Assembly: GCF_000186865.1 (NCBI RefSeq)
Contig: NW_008705585.1
Location: forward strand, 416,955 to 480,954
Length of the DNA: 64,000 nt
Reading direction: 5' to 3'
From: Aureococcus anophagefferens
Taxonomy: Eukaryota > Sar > Pelagophyceae > Pelagomonadales > Pelagomonadaceae
Below the pieces are notes generated by a model. The model saw nothing but the letters and a program-made list of their open reading frames with translations. It was not told the origin of the DNA and ran no database searches. The position numbers and the translations under genes were made by a program. Of the stretch, positions 21,001 to 31,150 are shown piece by piece (position 1 is the first letter of the stretch; the number at the start of each line of letters is the position of its first letter).

Positions 21001-24000
21001 CTACGGCGAGACGCGCGACCCGTTGACCTTCTGCCACTTCATCGAGGGCATCGGCGAGGACCCCATCTACGACCAGATCCACGAACTGGCCGTCCTGCAG
21101 AAGATCCTGGACCAGGCGCTCGAGGAGTACAACGAGTCGAACGCGCAGATGGACCTCGTCTTATTCGAGGACGCGCTGAACCACATCTGCCGCATCACGC
21201 GCATCATCAACAACCCCCAGGGCCACGCCCTGCTCGTCGGCGTCGGCGGCTCGGGCAAGAAGTCGCTGTCGCGCCTCTCGTCCTTCATCTGCGGCTTCCA
21301 GACGACGATGATCCAGATCTCCGCGACGTACGGCATCAACGACCTCAAGGTCGACCTTCAGGCCATGTACAACCGCGCGGGCGTCAAGTCCGAGGGCGTC
21401 ATGTTCCTCTTCACCGACGCGGAGATCACGAACGAGCGGTTCCTCGTCTACCTCAACGACCTGCTCGGCTCCGCGGACATCGCGGATTTGTACGCGCAGG
21501 ACGAGAAGGACACGGTCATCAACTCGTGCATGAAGAAGGCCAAGGCCGCGGGCTTCGCCCCGGAGGCCGGGCCCGTCTACGAGTACTTTTTGCAGGAGGT
21601 GCGCAAGAACCTGCACGTCGTGCTCTGCTTCTCGCCCGTCGGCGAGGCGTTCCGCATGCGGTGCCGCAAGTTCCCGGCCCTCGTCAACTGCACGGTCATC
21701 GACTGGTTCCAGCCCTGGCCGAAGCAGGCGCTCTACTCCGTGGGCTGCAAGTTCCTCGCGCAGATCGAGGACCTCGGCGGCGAGGAGGTGCGGCAGCAGA
21801 TCGAGAACTTCATGCCCTACTCCTTCGACTCGACGAACAAGGCCGCCGTCGAGTACTTCGACATGGACGGCCGCTACGTCTACACGACGCCCAAGTCCTA
21901 CCTCGAGCTGCTCAAATTGTACGCGACGGTCCTCGACACGAAGCGCGCGGAGAACGACCAGGCGACGAAGCGCCTCAAGAACGGCGTCCAGAAGCTCGAG
22001 GACTGCACCAAGGTCGTCGACGTGCTCAAGGAGGAGATCGCGGGCAAGGTCGCCGACGCCGAGGAGAAGAAGGCCACGGCCGACGGCATCGCGAAGCGCG
22101 TCAAGGCCGAGAAGGAGGTCGTCGAGATGGAGTCCGAGAACGCGTCCATCGAGGAGAAGAAGGTGACCAAAATCGCCGCCGAGGTCACGGCGAAGCAGCA
22201 GTCCGCCGAGGCCGACCTGGCCAAGGCCGTGCCCGCCGTCGAGGCGGCCATGGCCGCGCTCGACACGCTCGACGTGAAGCAGCTCCAGATGTGCAAGACC
22301 ATGGCCAAGCCGCCGCCGGGCGTCGACGACGTCTTCAGCGCCTGCCTCGTGCTCCTCGCGGGCCTCAACCCCGCCGTGACGGTCCAGAAATCGGGCAAGG
22401 TCAAGGACAAGGACCGGTCGTGGGACGTCGCGAAGAAGGCGCTCCTCGGCGACCCGAAGAAGTTCGTCGACGAGCTCAAGTCCTACAAGGAGTCCTTCGA
22501 CGGGGGCAAGGTGCCCCTCATCAACTTCAAGGAGGTGCGCTTCTACCTCGCCATGGAGCACTTCCAGCCCGACATCATCATGGGCAAGAACTCCGCGGCC
22601 GCGGGCCTGTGCAACTGGTGCATCAACATCGTCGTCTACTACGACGTCGTGTCCATGGTCGAGCCCAAGAAGAAGCTCGTCGCCGAGGCGACGATCCAGC
22701 TCCAGGAGGCGAACCACAAGCTCGAGCAGGTGCGCAAGAAGGTCGCGGAGCTCGAGGAGCGTTTGGCGATCCTCGTGTCGGAGCTGCAGGAGGCGGAGAA
22801 GGTCAAGAACGAGGCCGAGGAGGTCGTCGCCAAGGGCCAGATGAAGTTGGGTCTAGCCGAGCGCCTCCTGGGCGCCCTGTCGTCGGAGAACGTGCGCTGG
22901 TGCGCGGGCATCGAGTCGCTCGGCACGTCGCGCGCGTTGCTCGTCGGCGACACGCTGCTCAGCGCCGCGTTCATCTCCTACATCGGCCCCTTCACGAAGC
23001 AGTACCGCACGAAGCTGCTCGAGGAGCAGTGGGTGCCGCGGCTCCGGTCCCCGACGACGGGCGTGCCCGTGCCCATGTCCAAGGAGGCGGACCCGCTCAC
23101 GGCGCTGACCAGGGCATCAAAAGAGAGCGAAATTCCCAACTTCAAAGGCTCCGATCTCGGCCGTTTTCCACTCGTTTCGGCTGATTTTTGGACCGAGCGA
23201 TCGCTCTCGGAACGGTCTCGAAGCGTGGATGCTTTTTCCGGAACGCGCGCGCGCGGAACACTCACGTTGAAGCGACGTTGAATCTCTCTTTTGCTGCCCA
23301 GGCGCTGACGACGGACAGCGAGATCGCGCTCTGGCAGACGATGAAGCTCCCCGCGGACCCCGTGTCCACGGAGAACGGCGCCATCGTGTCGCGGTCCACG
23401 CGCTGGCCCCTCCTCATCGACCCCCAGCTCCAGGGCGTCGCCTGGGTGAAGACCAGGGCAGCACAAGAGAGCGACATTCCCAACTTCCAAGGCTCCTATC
23501 TCGGCCGTTTTCCACTCGTTTCGGCTGATTTTTGGACGAGCGATCATCTCTCGGAACGGTCTCGAAGCGTGGATGTTTTTTTCGGAACGCGCGCGCGCGG
23601 GACACTCACGTTGAAGCGACGTTGAATCACCCTTGTGCTGCCCCCCAGGTGAAGACGCAGAACACGCGCGACAAGAACGCGATGCTCCGCGTGTCGCGCC
23701 TCGGCACGAAGGACCTGCTCAAGACGCTCAAGGAGTGTTTGGTCGGGGGCTTCCCCATGCTCGTCGAGAACATGGGCGAGCAGATCGAGGCGTCCATCAT
23801 GCCCGCGGTGCAGCGCGCGAAGATGCGCCGCGGCGGCCGCTACTTCCTGAAATTAGGGGAAGACGAGGTCGAGTACCACGCGAACTTCCGCATGTTCCTC
23901 CACACGAAGCTGAGCAACCCCCACTACCCGCCGGAGATCCAGGCCGAGTGCACGCTCGTCAACTTCACGGTGACGCCCGCGGGTCTCGAGGACCAGCTTT

Positions 24001-27000
24001 TGGCGCTCGTCGTGTCGAAGGAGCGGCCGGACCTCGCGTCCCAGAAGGTCCAGCTCATCCAGCAGCAGAACCAGTTCAAGATCAAGATGATCCAGATCGA
24101 GGACGAGATTTTGGCGCGCCTCGCCGCCGCCGAGGGCGACATCACGGACGACAAGGACTTGATCGAGGGCTTGGAGGCCGCGAAGCGGACCGCGCGCGAC
24201 ATCGAGGCCAAGCTCACGGCGGGCCGCAAGACGACGGAGTCCATCAACAACACGTCGGAAAAGTTCCGCCTCGTCGCGCGCCGCGGCTCCCAGCTCTTCT
24301 TCATCATGAACGACCTCGTGAAGATCCACACGTACTACATCTACTCGCTCAACGCGTTCGTCGTCGTCTTCTTGAACGGCATCGACCAGGTCCAGCGCGA
24401 GTCCAAGGAGGCCGAAGAAGAGGCGAAGCCCAAGAAGAAGAAGGGCTTCGGCCTCAAGGCCTTCAAGAAGATCGCGAAGAAGGTCATCGGCGGCCTCGAG
24501 CGGTTCCCGTGGAACCGCGACATCCTGATGAACGCGTCCCACAGCGACACGCTCGACAGCGACTTCCTGGACAAGCTCATGTCCATCGGCAAGAAGAAGT
24601 CGCCCCGGGGCGGCGAGGGCTCCGAGGGCACCTTCAAGGTCGGCGACGTCGTCGAGGGCGACCTGTGCGTGGGCACGGTCAGGAAGCTCTGCAAGGTCGG
24701 CGACGTCGCCGCGCTCGTGCTGGAGACCAAGGCCGACCCGCCGCGCTACTACGTCGTGCCCGAGACGACGGTGGAGAAGTACGTCGACTACGCCGCGCGC
24801 TGCGTCAAGCTCATCGACACGTGCACGTCCGTCTGCTTCAACTACGTGCGCCGGGGCCTCTTCGAGCGCGACAAGCTGACCATCGTGTCCCTCTTCGTGC
24901 TGACGCTCCAGATCGCCGACGACAAGCTCGACGGGGCCTACCTGGGCATCATGCTCGGCGGCCGCGAGGCCGAGGGCGAGCCCGCGCCCGTCGAGGCGTC
25001 CGCGTGGCTGCCCGAGGCCACGTGGCCCAAGCTCCGGGCGCTCCAGGAGGACTGCGGCGACAAGGTGCCCATGTTCGGCGGGCTGCTGAAGCACATCGAG
25101 GAGAACGCGTCGGCCTGGGAGTCCTGGTACAACCACAAGTCGCCGGAGACGGAGACGCCGCCGCTGCCCGAGGGCTGCCCCGCGCCGAACCTGTTCGAGA
25201 TGGTGCTCCTGCTGTGCACCATGCGCAGCGACCGCGTCACCATGGGCGTGACGAACTACATCGCGTCGAACTACGGCGACGGCTACGTGCACCAGCCGCC
25301 CTTCGACATGAAGAAGGCCTACCAGGAGTCCACCGCGTCCACGCCCATCTTCTTCGTGCTCTTCCCCGGCGTCGACCCGACGCTCTGGGTCGAGAGTTTG
25401 GGCGAGTCCTTCGGCATCACGGCGGCGAACCACAAGTTCGTCAACATCTCCATGGGCCAGGGCCAGGAGGCGCCCGCGGAGGCCATGCTCGAGAAGATGG
25501 CCCACGACGGCGGCTGGGTCATGCTCCAGAACCTGCACCTCATGCAGTCCTGGCTGCCCGTGCTCGAGCGCAAGCTCGAGGTCTGCTCCGAGCACGCGCA
25601 CCAGGACTTCCGGTGCTACGTGTCCGCGGAGGCGCCGTCGTTCAGCTACCAGCGGAACATCCCCGAGTCGCTGCTCCAGTCGTGCATCAAGGTGTCCAAC
25701 GAGGCGCCGAGCGACATCAAGTCGAACATCGAGCGCGCCTGGGCGCCCTTCCCCCAGGCGCGCCTCGACGAGTGCACGCTGCCGCTCGAGTTCCGGAGCT
25801 GCCTCTTCGGCCTCTGCTTCTTCCACTCCGTCATGCTCGGCCGGAAGCGCTTCGGCCAGCAGGGCTGGAGCCGCAAGTACGGCTTCAACATGGGCGACCT
25901 GACGATCTGCGCGGACGTGCTCCAGACGTACCTCGACGACAACGGCCGCGTGCCCTGGGACGACCTCCGCTACATCTTCGGCGAGATCATGTACGGCGGC
26001 CACATCACGGACTTCTGGGACCGGCGCACGAACAACACGTACCTCGAGGTGTCCTTCACGCCGAGCCTCCTCGCCGCCGAGGAGCTCGGCGAGGGCTTCA
26101 ACTCGCCCGACCCGGCGACGCACACGACGCGCGAGATGTACGTGGAGCACCTCAAGACGAAGCTGCCGCCGGAGAGCCCGTTGATTTATGGGTTGCACAT
26201 GAACTCGGAGATCGCCTACCTGAACTCGGCGACGACGGCGCTGCTGAGCACGATCCTGCGGCTCAAGGCGGGCTCGAAGGCCGGCGGCGGCGGCGGCGGC
26301 GGCAGCGGCATCGACGAGATGATCACGGACCTCATCGAGCGCCTGCCGGAGCCCTACGACCTCATCGACATCAACGAGAAGGCGGCGCCCCTGCTCAAGG
26401 GCAAGGAGGCGCCCTACATCGTCGTCGTGCTCCAGGAGGTGGGCCGCATGAACGGTCTGTGCGCGGAGATGGGGCGGACGCTCGAGGAGCTGCGCAAGGG
26501 CCTGCTGGGCCAGCTCAACATGTCGGAGCTCATGGAGGAGCTCATGTCGGCGCTGCTCATCAAGCAGGTGCCGGGCCGGAACCCGTTCCACACCGCGTCC
26601 TGGGAGAAGTACGCGTGGCCGTCGATGAAGGGCCTGCTGCCCTGGTTCGCGGACCTGATCCAGCGCTGCGAGCAGCTCACGGCCTGGAGCGGGGCCGAGG
26701 GCATCAAGACGCCCACGTCCGTCTGGCTGCCGGGCCTCTTCAACCCCACGGCCTTCCTCACGGCCATCAAGCAGGTGACCGCGCGGAACAACTCGCTCGC
26801 GCTCGACAAGATGTCGACGGAGACGCACGTGTCCGCGTTCAACGAGCCCGACGAGATCACGGAAAGACTCACGGAGGGCGCCTACATCCACGGCATGTTC
26901 TGCGAGGGCGCGTGCTGGGGCGAGGTCGAGAACGAGGCCTTCGACGACACCGTCGACTCGACGCAGCTCGCGGGCATCCTGCGCGACTCGCGGCCCAAGG

Positions 27001-27289
27001 AGCTGCTGCCCCACATGCCCATCATCTACATCAAGGCCGTCCAGGTCCAGCCGACCTGGGAGCCCTCGGCCGTGGGCTACCTGCGACCGGAGCCGACGAT
27101 CTACAACTGCCCCGTGTACCTGACGACGCGCGCCGCCGCGTCCGACGCGCCTTTCCGTCGACGGAACAAAACTCTGCGTCTCTTAGGTTCCGCGGCCCGA
27201 CATTCGTGTTCGTGGCGACGCTCAAGACGGACCTGCCCGCCTCGAAGTGGGTACTCCGCGGCGTCGCGCTCGTCGCCCAGCTCGATTAA
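15067..27289 (+). CDS. Axonemal-type dynein heavy chain with ankyrin-like N-terminus (seven exons, four introners)
   Basis: Inferred exons: 15067-15164, 15272-16081, 16286-17588, 17789-23101, 23302-23445, 23649-27127 and 27187-27289, total 3749 residues. The N-terminus has an ankyrin-like stretch (GVTALHACAINGYLSLLKVL) and a charged coiled coil before the linker. P-loops are visible for AAA1 (GPAGTGKT, 18287-18310), AAA2 (GPPGSFKT, 19181-19204), AAA3 (GPSGTGKT, 20183-20206) and AAA4 (GVGGSGKK, about 21239). The coiled-coil stalk with microtubule-binding tip spans about 21950-22850, followed by AAA5-6 and the conserved C-terminus GPTFVFVATL...SKWVLRGVAL. It is a minus-end motor of cilia by family. 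Typical heavy chains exceed 4000 residues, so the tail is short. The exon 1 donor (15165) and last donor (27128 GC or 27140 GT) are the least certain junctions. Confidence 0.9.
16082..16285 (+). mobile_element. Introner intron, family B, sense orientation (204 bp, GC-AG), aged copy
   Basis: The left end CTGTGCCGGAAACAACC and right end GGTTCCCTCGCAG are recognisable but degraded inverted repeats. The octamers GCTAGGAG (intronic copy) and GCTCATCG (exonic copy) share only the first three bases, yet taking the intron from that GC restores ...E-Q-L-I-A-D in the dynein frame. The core CGGCTGATTTTTGGACGAATCGA is present. Confidence 0.85.
17589..17788 (+). mobile_element. Introner intron, family A (200 bp, GC-AG)
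   Basis: The 8-bp duplication GCGAGCGA occurs at 17589-17596 and 17789-17796. Element ends are CGGGGCAGCACAAG and CTTGTGCTGCCCAG. The intron, taken as first duplication plus element, lies in phase 0 between ACG and GCG and keeps the dynein frame. No GT is available at the donor, so splicing must use GC. Confidence 0.93.
23102..23301 (+). mobile_element. Introner intron, family A (200 bp, GC-AG)
   Basis: The duplication GCGCTGAC is at 23102-23109 and 23302-23309. Ends are CAGGGCATCAAAAGAG and CTCTTTTGCTGCCCAG; matching changes in both arms (AAAAG/CTTTT) keep them complementary. Phase 0, sense orientation. Confidence 0.93.
23446..23648 (+). mobile_element. Introner intron, family A (203 bp, GT-AG)
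   Basis: The duplication GTGAAGAC is at 23446-23453 and 23649-23656. Ends are CAGGGCAGCACAAGAG and TTGTGCTGCCCCCCAG; the right end has a short run of extra C. Phase 0. It lies 144 bp downstream of the previous introner. Confidence 0.93.
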
Positions 27290-27382
27290 CGAGCTCCAGC
27301 GTGCTCCGACGGCGCTCCCCGCCCCCACGGCCCGCGCACTCGCGGCCCTAGGAGTAACTCGCGTACCAGCTATTACCGATCC

Positions 27383-27979
27383 TCACGCCTTCGCGCCCGC
27401 GCGGCACGCGGCGATCTGCTGCTTCGTCTTCAGGTTCGGGTTGCTGCAGGGCACCATGGTCCAGACGTTGCCGTCGGGGAAGGTCAGCGTCGCGCCGAAG
27501 CCCTCGTAGGCGGCGAGCGCGACGGCCTCGCTCGGCCCGCCCTTGGGCGTGAAGTCGACGATGAGCTGCTCCGCGTCGACGCCGTTGTAGCCGCTGCAGG
27601 CCACCGTGGCCTTGACGACCCAGGGCTTGCCGTCCTCGTCGGCGCCGTAGATGCTCGCGAAGCGCGTGCCGCCGATCTGCGCGACGCGGCGCGTGCAGCC
27701 CGGGTGCTTGGGGTCCGTGTACGTGCCCACCAGGCGCGATCCGCACGCGCGGAGCGACGGGTCCAGCGGCGGCGCCTTGAGCGACTCCTGCAGCTTCGCC
27801 GCCTTCGCCTCGTCGGCCGCGCGGCGGCTCTCGGCGGTCTCGAAGAACGGCAGGGCGCCGGCCGCCGGCGCCAGCGCCGTCGCCGCGGCGCCGGGCGCCA
27901 GCGATGCGAGGGCGCGGCGCGGCACGCGCAGGGCGCGGGCCGTCGTCGCGACGGCGAGCAACAGCAGCAGCAAACGCAT
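27383..27979 (-). CDS. Signal-peptide protein, possibly thylakoid-lumen targeted, unknown function
   Basis: A 198-residue precursor starting at 27979. It has a strong signal peptide (MRLLLLLLAVATTARA), an Arg-containing segment, then a second hydrophobic Ala-rich stretch ending AAGA before LPFFETA. Two consecutive cleavage-type signals suggest plastid and then thylakoid-lumen targeting, although no Phe follows the first site. The mature domain contains GTYTDPKHPGCTRRV, a conserved-looking Asp-Pro-x-His-Pro-Gly-Cys motif, and a beta-rich region with KATVACSGYNG and FPDGNVWTMV; I have seen this pattern only as an uncharacterised algal domain and assign no function. The frame is open further upstream to 28165, but that stretch is low-complexity and unlikely to be translated. 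It is convergent with the dynein gene. Confidence 0.7.
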   Translation of the reverse strand: MRLLLLLLAVATTARALRVPRRALASLAPGAAATALAPAAGALPFFETAESRRAADEAKAAKLQESLKAPPLDPSLRACGSRLVGTYTDPKHPGCTRRVAQIGGTRFASIYGADEDGKPWVVKATVACSGYNGVDAEQLIVDFTPKGGPSEAVALAAYEGFGATLTFPDGNVWTMVPCSNPNLKTKQQIAACRAGAKA

Positions 27980-28177
27980 GGGTGCAGACGTGTGCGTCGG
28001 CGGGTTCGCTGCTGTGCACGCGGTGGTTGCACGCGACGAGGTAGCAGCGCGACGGCTCGATCCTGGTACAGCTGTGGCGGCTGTGATGTGGCCGCTGCGC
28101 TCGATTGACGGCAACGAGCCGCTGGGCCTGATCAATGCACTCTGCTCTGGTGTCCTGCTTACCACGCGTCGCCGCCC

Positions 28178-30925
28178 CTACTCCGGCGCGTGTGCCTTCG
28201 TGACGGCGTCGGCCTTCTTGACCTCGGCCTGGAGGAGCGAGTAGCGCTCGCGGAGCTCCGCGATCTTCTGCTCGACGCGCTGGAGCTCGGACTTGCGCTT
28301 CTCGAAGTCGATGACGAGGAGGTCGTTGTTCGCGAAGCCCTGGCGCTGGCGGAGGCCCGCGTTGTCGGCCTTGAGGGACTCGCGCTCCGTCTTGGCCTTG
28401 GCGACGCGGTCGCGCTCGCTGCCGAGCTCCTCGTCGAGCGTCGCGAGCTCCGCGCGGACGACGTCGTTCTCCGCGGCGACGAACTGCAACTTCTCCTTGA
28501 AGTGCGTGAGCACCTGGACGTTGGCCGTGTTCTTCTTGCGGAGCTTGTGGAGCTCCTCGTTGCGCTCCTCGATCTTCTCGTTGAGCGTCTGGTTCTCGAT
28601 CTTGAGCTGCTCGAAGTCGATGAGGTGCAAGCCCTCGGCGAGCTGCTCCTTGGCGCGCAACGACGCCTCGAGCTTCCGGAGCGTCATGCGCAGGTTGATG
28701 TTCTTGAGGCGCACCTTCTCGACCTCGGCCTCGCGGCGGAGCTCGAGCTCCTCGAACTGGGCGATGATGCGCTTCGGGATGGGCTTGGACGTCCGCGAGT
28801 TCTCGGCCGATAAGGCGATCTCGTGCTTGAACTCGCGGAAGCTGTCGCTGATCTTCTTCGCTTTAAATTCTTTTTCGTCGAGGCGCGTCTGGAGGTCGAA
28901 GGCGCCGCGGTCGTACTCGTCCTTCATGCCCGCCGCGCGGCGCTTCGCGTCGAGGATGGCCGACAGCGCGTCGGAGTACTGCTTCTCGCCCTCGTGCGCG
29001 GGCGCGGCGGCCGCCTCCTTGGCCGCGTCGGCCGCCGGCGCGCCGCCCTTGGCCGGCGCGCCGGCGGCCTGCTCGCCGCGCTTCGTCGACGCCAGCAGCG
29101 CCGCGAGCCGCCGCTGGAGCTCCGCGTTCGCGCCCAACTGCTCCGCCTTCTGCTCCGCCAGCGACGCGAGCTCCGCGGCGAGCTGCTCGCGCCGCGCGAG
29201 CGCGTCCCGCTCGAGGGCCTCCGCGTCGGCGCGCGCCTCGGCCTCGCGGAGCCGGTCCGCGCGCTGCTCCTCGAGCTTCACGACCTGCTCGGGCGTGAGC
29301 GTCGTGTCGAGCAGGTCGTCCTCGTCGTCGCGGTCCTCGTCCAGCGGGTCGAAGCCGCCGCCGATGGAGTCGCCGTCGAAGTCGCCGTCCTCGGCCTTCA
29401 TCGCCGCCGCGGCCTCGAGCGCCGCGTCGGACGCGAGCTGCTCCGCGGCCCGCCGGCCCGCGCCCTCGCGCTTCACGCAGACGACGATGGCCGCGCCGTA
29501 GGCGTCGGCGACGGCCGGCGGCAGGGGGACGGTCTCGTAGCCGCCGCCCATGTCGAAGGGCGGCGCGCCCGCGGCGCGCGTTCCCGGCTTGGGGCCGTAG
29601 ACGACGGCGAGGTCCACGAGCACGCGGGGCCCCGCCGTCGACGCGGGCGCCTTGGACACGCACAGCTTCGGCGCCGTCGCCGCGTAGGCGTCGTCCATGG
29701 GGTTCGGCGGCGGCAGGAGGAAGCCCTCGATGGCCTCGAAGCCCGGCGGCGGCGCCTCGCCGCCCGCGGCGACGCAGACGTCGACGACGACGAGGGGGTC
29801 GTTGTCGTCCGCGAGCTCCTCGGGCGCCAGGCGCTTGAACGCGACGCCCAAATTCGCCGTCGTCAGCTGCTCCGCGCGCTCCACGGGCATGTAGACCGAC
29901 TTCTCGAAGTCCTCGCCCGGCGTCGCCAGCGCGCCGACGCCGTGGAGCATCTCCAGATGCGTCGCGGGCGCGCCGTCGGGCTTCGTCGACGCGGCCAAGG
30001 CGTCGTGCCGCGCGGCCTGCTCCTCGAGCGTCAGGTCCCCGGGCCCGTCGTCGCTCTTCGCCGCGCCGCCCGCCGCCGCGAGGTGCTCGCCGACGGTCAG
30101 CACGACGCCCGTCGCGCAGACGGAGCCGTCGCCGGGCACTTCGACGCCGTCCGCCTTCTCCCCGTAGGGGATGGACTCGACGTCCCCCCGGAGGTAGAGC
30201 TGGACGTAGTAGGTGCCCGGCCGCAGCGCCAGGTCCCCGCAGACTTTCAGCTTTGCCGAGAAGGTGCCGTCGGCCGCCGAGAACGAAAAGTCCCAGGGCC
30301 AGGACACCTCCAGTTGCTCCGGCGAGAAGTCGTCGTAGGGGCCCGCGAAGTTCGAGTTGAGCTCCTCGGCGCCCATGGGCTCCGGCGGCGGGTCGTAGTA
30401 GACGACGGCGCAGTAGGGCCCCATGGGCTCCCTGCCCGGGATGACCGCGCCGCTCAGCGTGAGCTCGGGCGCGAGCAGCTCCTCGGGGCACGAGACCTCG
30501 TCGAGGTCCACGCGCGTCGTCACGAACGCCACGACGAAGCGGAACTCGTTCGCCGTCAGGGCCACGCCGAAGGCGACGTGCGTGCAGTGGAGCCCCGCGG
30601 CCAGGGCGTTGGCGTCCTTGAAGACGGAGTCGCGCGCGGCGGAGCACAGCTCCGCGAGCCGCTCCTGCCGGCCCGCCGCGTCGTCCCCGAAGGCGCCGCT
30701 CTCGCCGTGGATGACCTCGCGCACGTGGCTCCGCACGCCGCCGAAGGCGTAGCGCTGGTACGGGTTCCGCCCGTCGAGGCCCCAGTGGCTCAGGAAGCCG
30801 TGCTCGCACATGCTCGCCGCGTGGGCGCCGGCCACCGTCTCCGCCGTCGCGTCCACCTCGAGGGCCGCCAGGGACGCCTCGGCCCGCAGGGCGTTGAGCG
30901 CCTCGACGTGCTCCGCCATCGCCAT
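28178..30925 (-). CDS. CAP domain / coiled-coil protein with CCDC96-like C-terminus
   Basis: A 915-residue single-exon protein. The first 150 residues form a CAP (SCP/PR-1) domain, seen in MCEHGFLSHWGLDGRNPYQRY and the following beta strands. The middle contains two beta-rich segments; one with VVVDVCVAAGG, PPPGFEAIEG and VLVDLAVVYGPKPG resembles a MABP-type fold. A Glu/Arg/Ala coiled coil follows, and the last 250 residues (KPIPKRIIAQFEELELRREAEVEKVRLKNINLRM onward in the translation) match the CCDC96/CCDC113 (DUF4201) type found in ciliary modulatory complexes. No signal peptide is present, so the CAP domain would be cytosolic. Lying near the dynein gene, a ciliary role is plausible. Confidence in CAP is high, in the MABP-like part moderate. 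Confidence 0.75.
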   Translation of the reverse strand: MAMAEHVEALNALRAEASLAALEVDATAETVAGAHAASMCEHGFLSHWGLDGRNPYQRYAFGGVRSHVREVIHGESGAFGDDAAGRQERLAELCSAARDSVFKDANALAAGLHCTHVAFGVALTANEFRFVVAFVTTRVDLDEVSCPEELLAPELTLSGAVIPGREPMGPYCAVVYYDPPPEPMGAEELNSNFAGPYDDFSPEQLEVSWPWDFSFSAADGTFSAKLKVCGDLALRPGTYYVQLYLRGDVESIPYGEKADGVEVPGDGSVCATGVVLTVGEHLAAAGGAAKSDDGPGDLTLEEQAARHDALAASTKPDGAPATHLEMLHGVGALATPGEDFEKSVYMPVERAEQLTTANLGVAFKRLAPEELADDNDPLVVVDVCVAAGGEAPPPGFEAIEGFLLPPPNPMDDAYAATAPKLCVSKAPASTAGPRVLVDLAVVYGPKPGTRAAGAPPFDMGGGYETVPLPPAVADAYGAAIVVCVKREGAGRRAAEQLASDAALEAAAAMKAEDGDFDGDSIGGGFDPLDEDRDDEDDLLDTTLTPEQVVKLEEQRADRLREAEARADAEALERDALARREQLAAELASLAEQKAEQLGANAELQRRLAALLASTKRGEQAAGAPAKGGAPAADAAKEAAAAPAHEGEKQYSDALSAILDAKRRAAGMKDEYDRGAFDLQTRLDEKEFKAKKISDSFREFKHEIALSAENSRTSKPIPKRIIAQFEELELRREAEVEKVRLKNINLRMTLRKLEASLRAKEQLAEGLHLIDFEQLKIENQTLNEKIEERNEELHKLRKKNTANVQVLTHFKEKLQFVAAENDVVRAELATLDEELGSERDRVAKAKTERESLKADNAGLRQRQGFANNDLLVIDFEKRKSELQRVEQKIAELRERYSLLQAEVKKADAVTKAHAPE

Positions 30926-31150
30926 GGCCGCGCGGCGGCTGCGGCTGCGGCTACGCCTGCAGGCAGCCCCAGCAGCAGCGCAAAACGCGTTATCAGCTGG
31001 ATACTAACGTCAACATTGGTGGGCGGCTTCGATGTTGACGCTCGGCGCCTGACCGGCGATAGACAGCTTCGTGAGCGCTTCGGCCGCCCTCGACAAGACA
31101 ACGCTTTGCTTTCGTGGCTTGCTTGCGTGACCGCGCCGTAACACACCACT

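Noticed and set aside
23853..27014. A 1053-codon open frame on the minus strand, antisense to dynein
   Set aside because: It is composed of Arg, Leu, Val and Glu runs without domains and mirrors the G/C-biased codons of the dynein exon; such long antisense frames occur opposite almost every gene here.
28823..31141. Long plus-strand frame opposite the CAP/CCDC96-like gene
   Set aside because: Low-complexity Arg/Leu/Val sequence with no motifs; the minus strand has clear domains.
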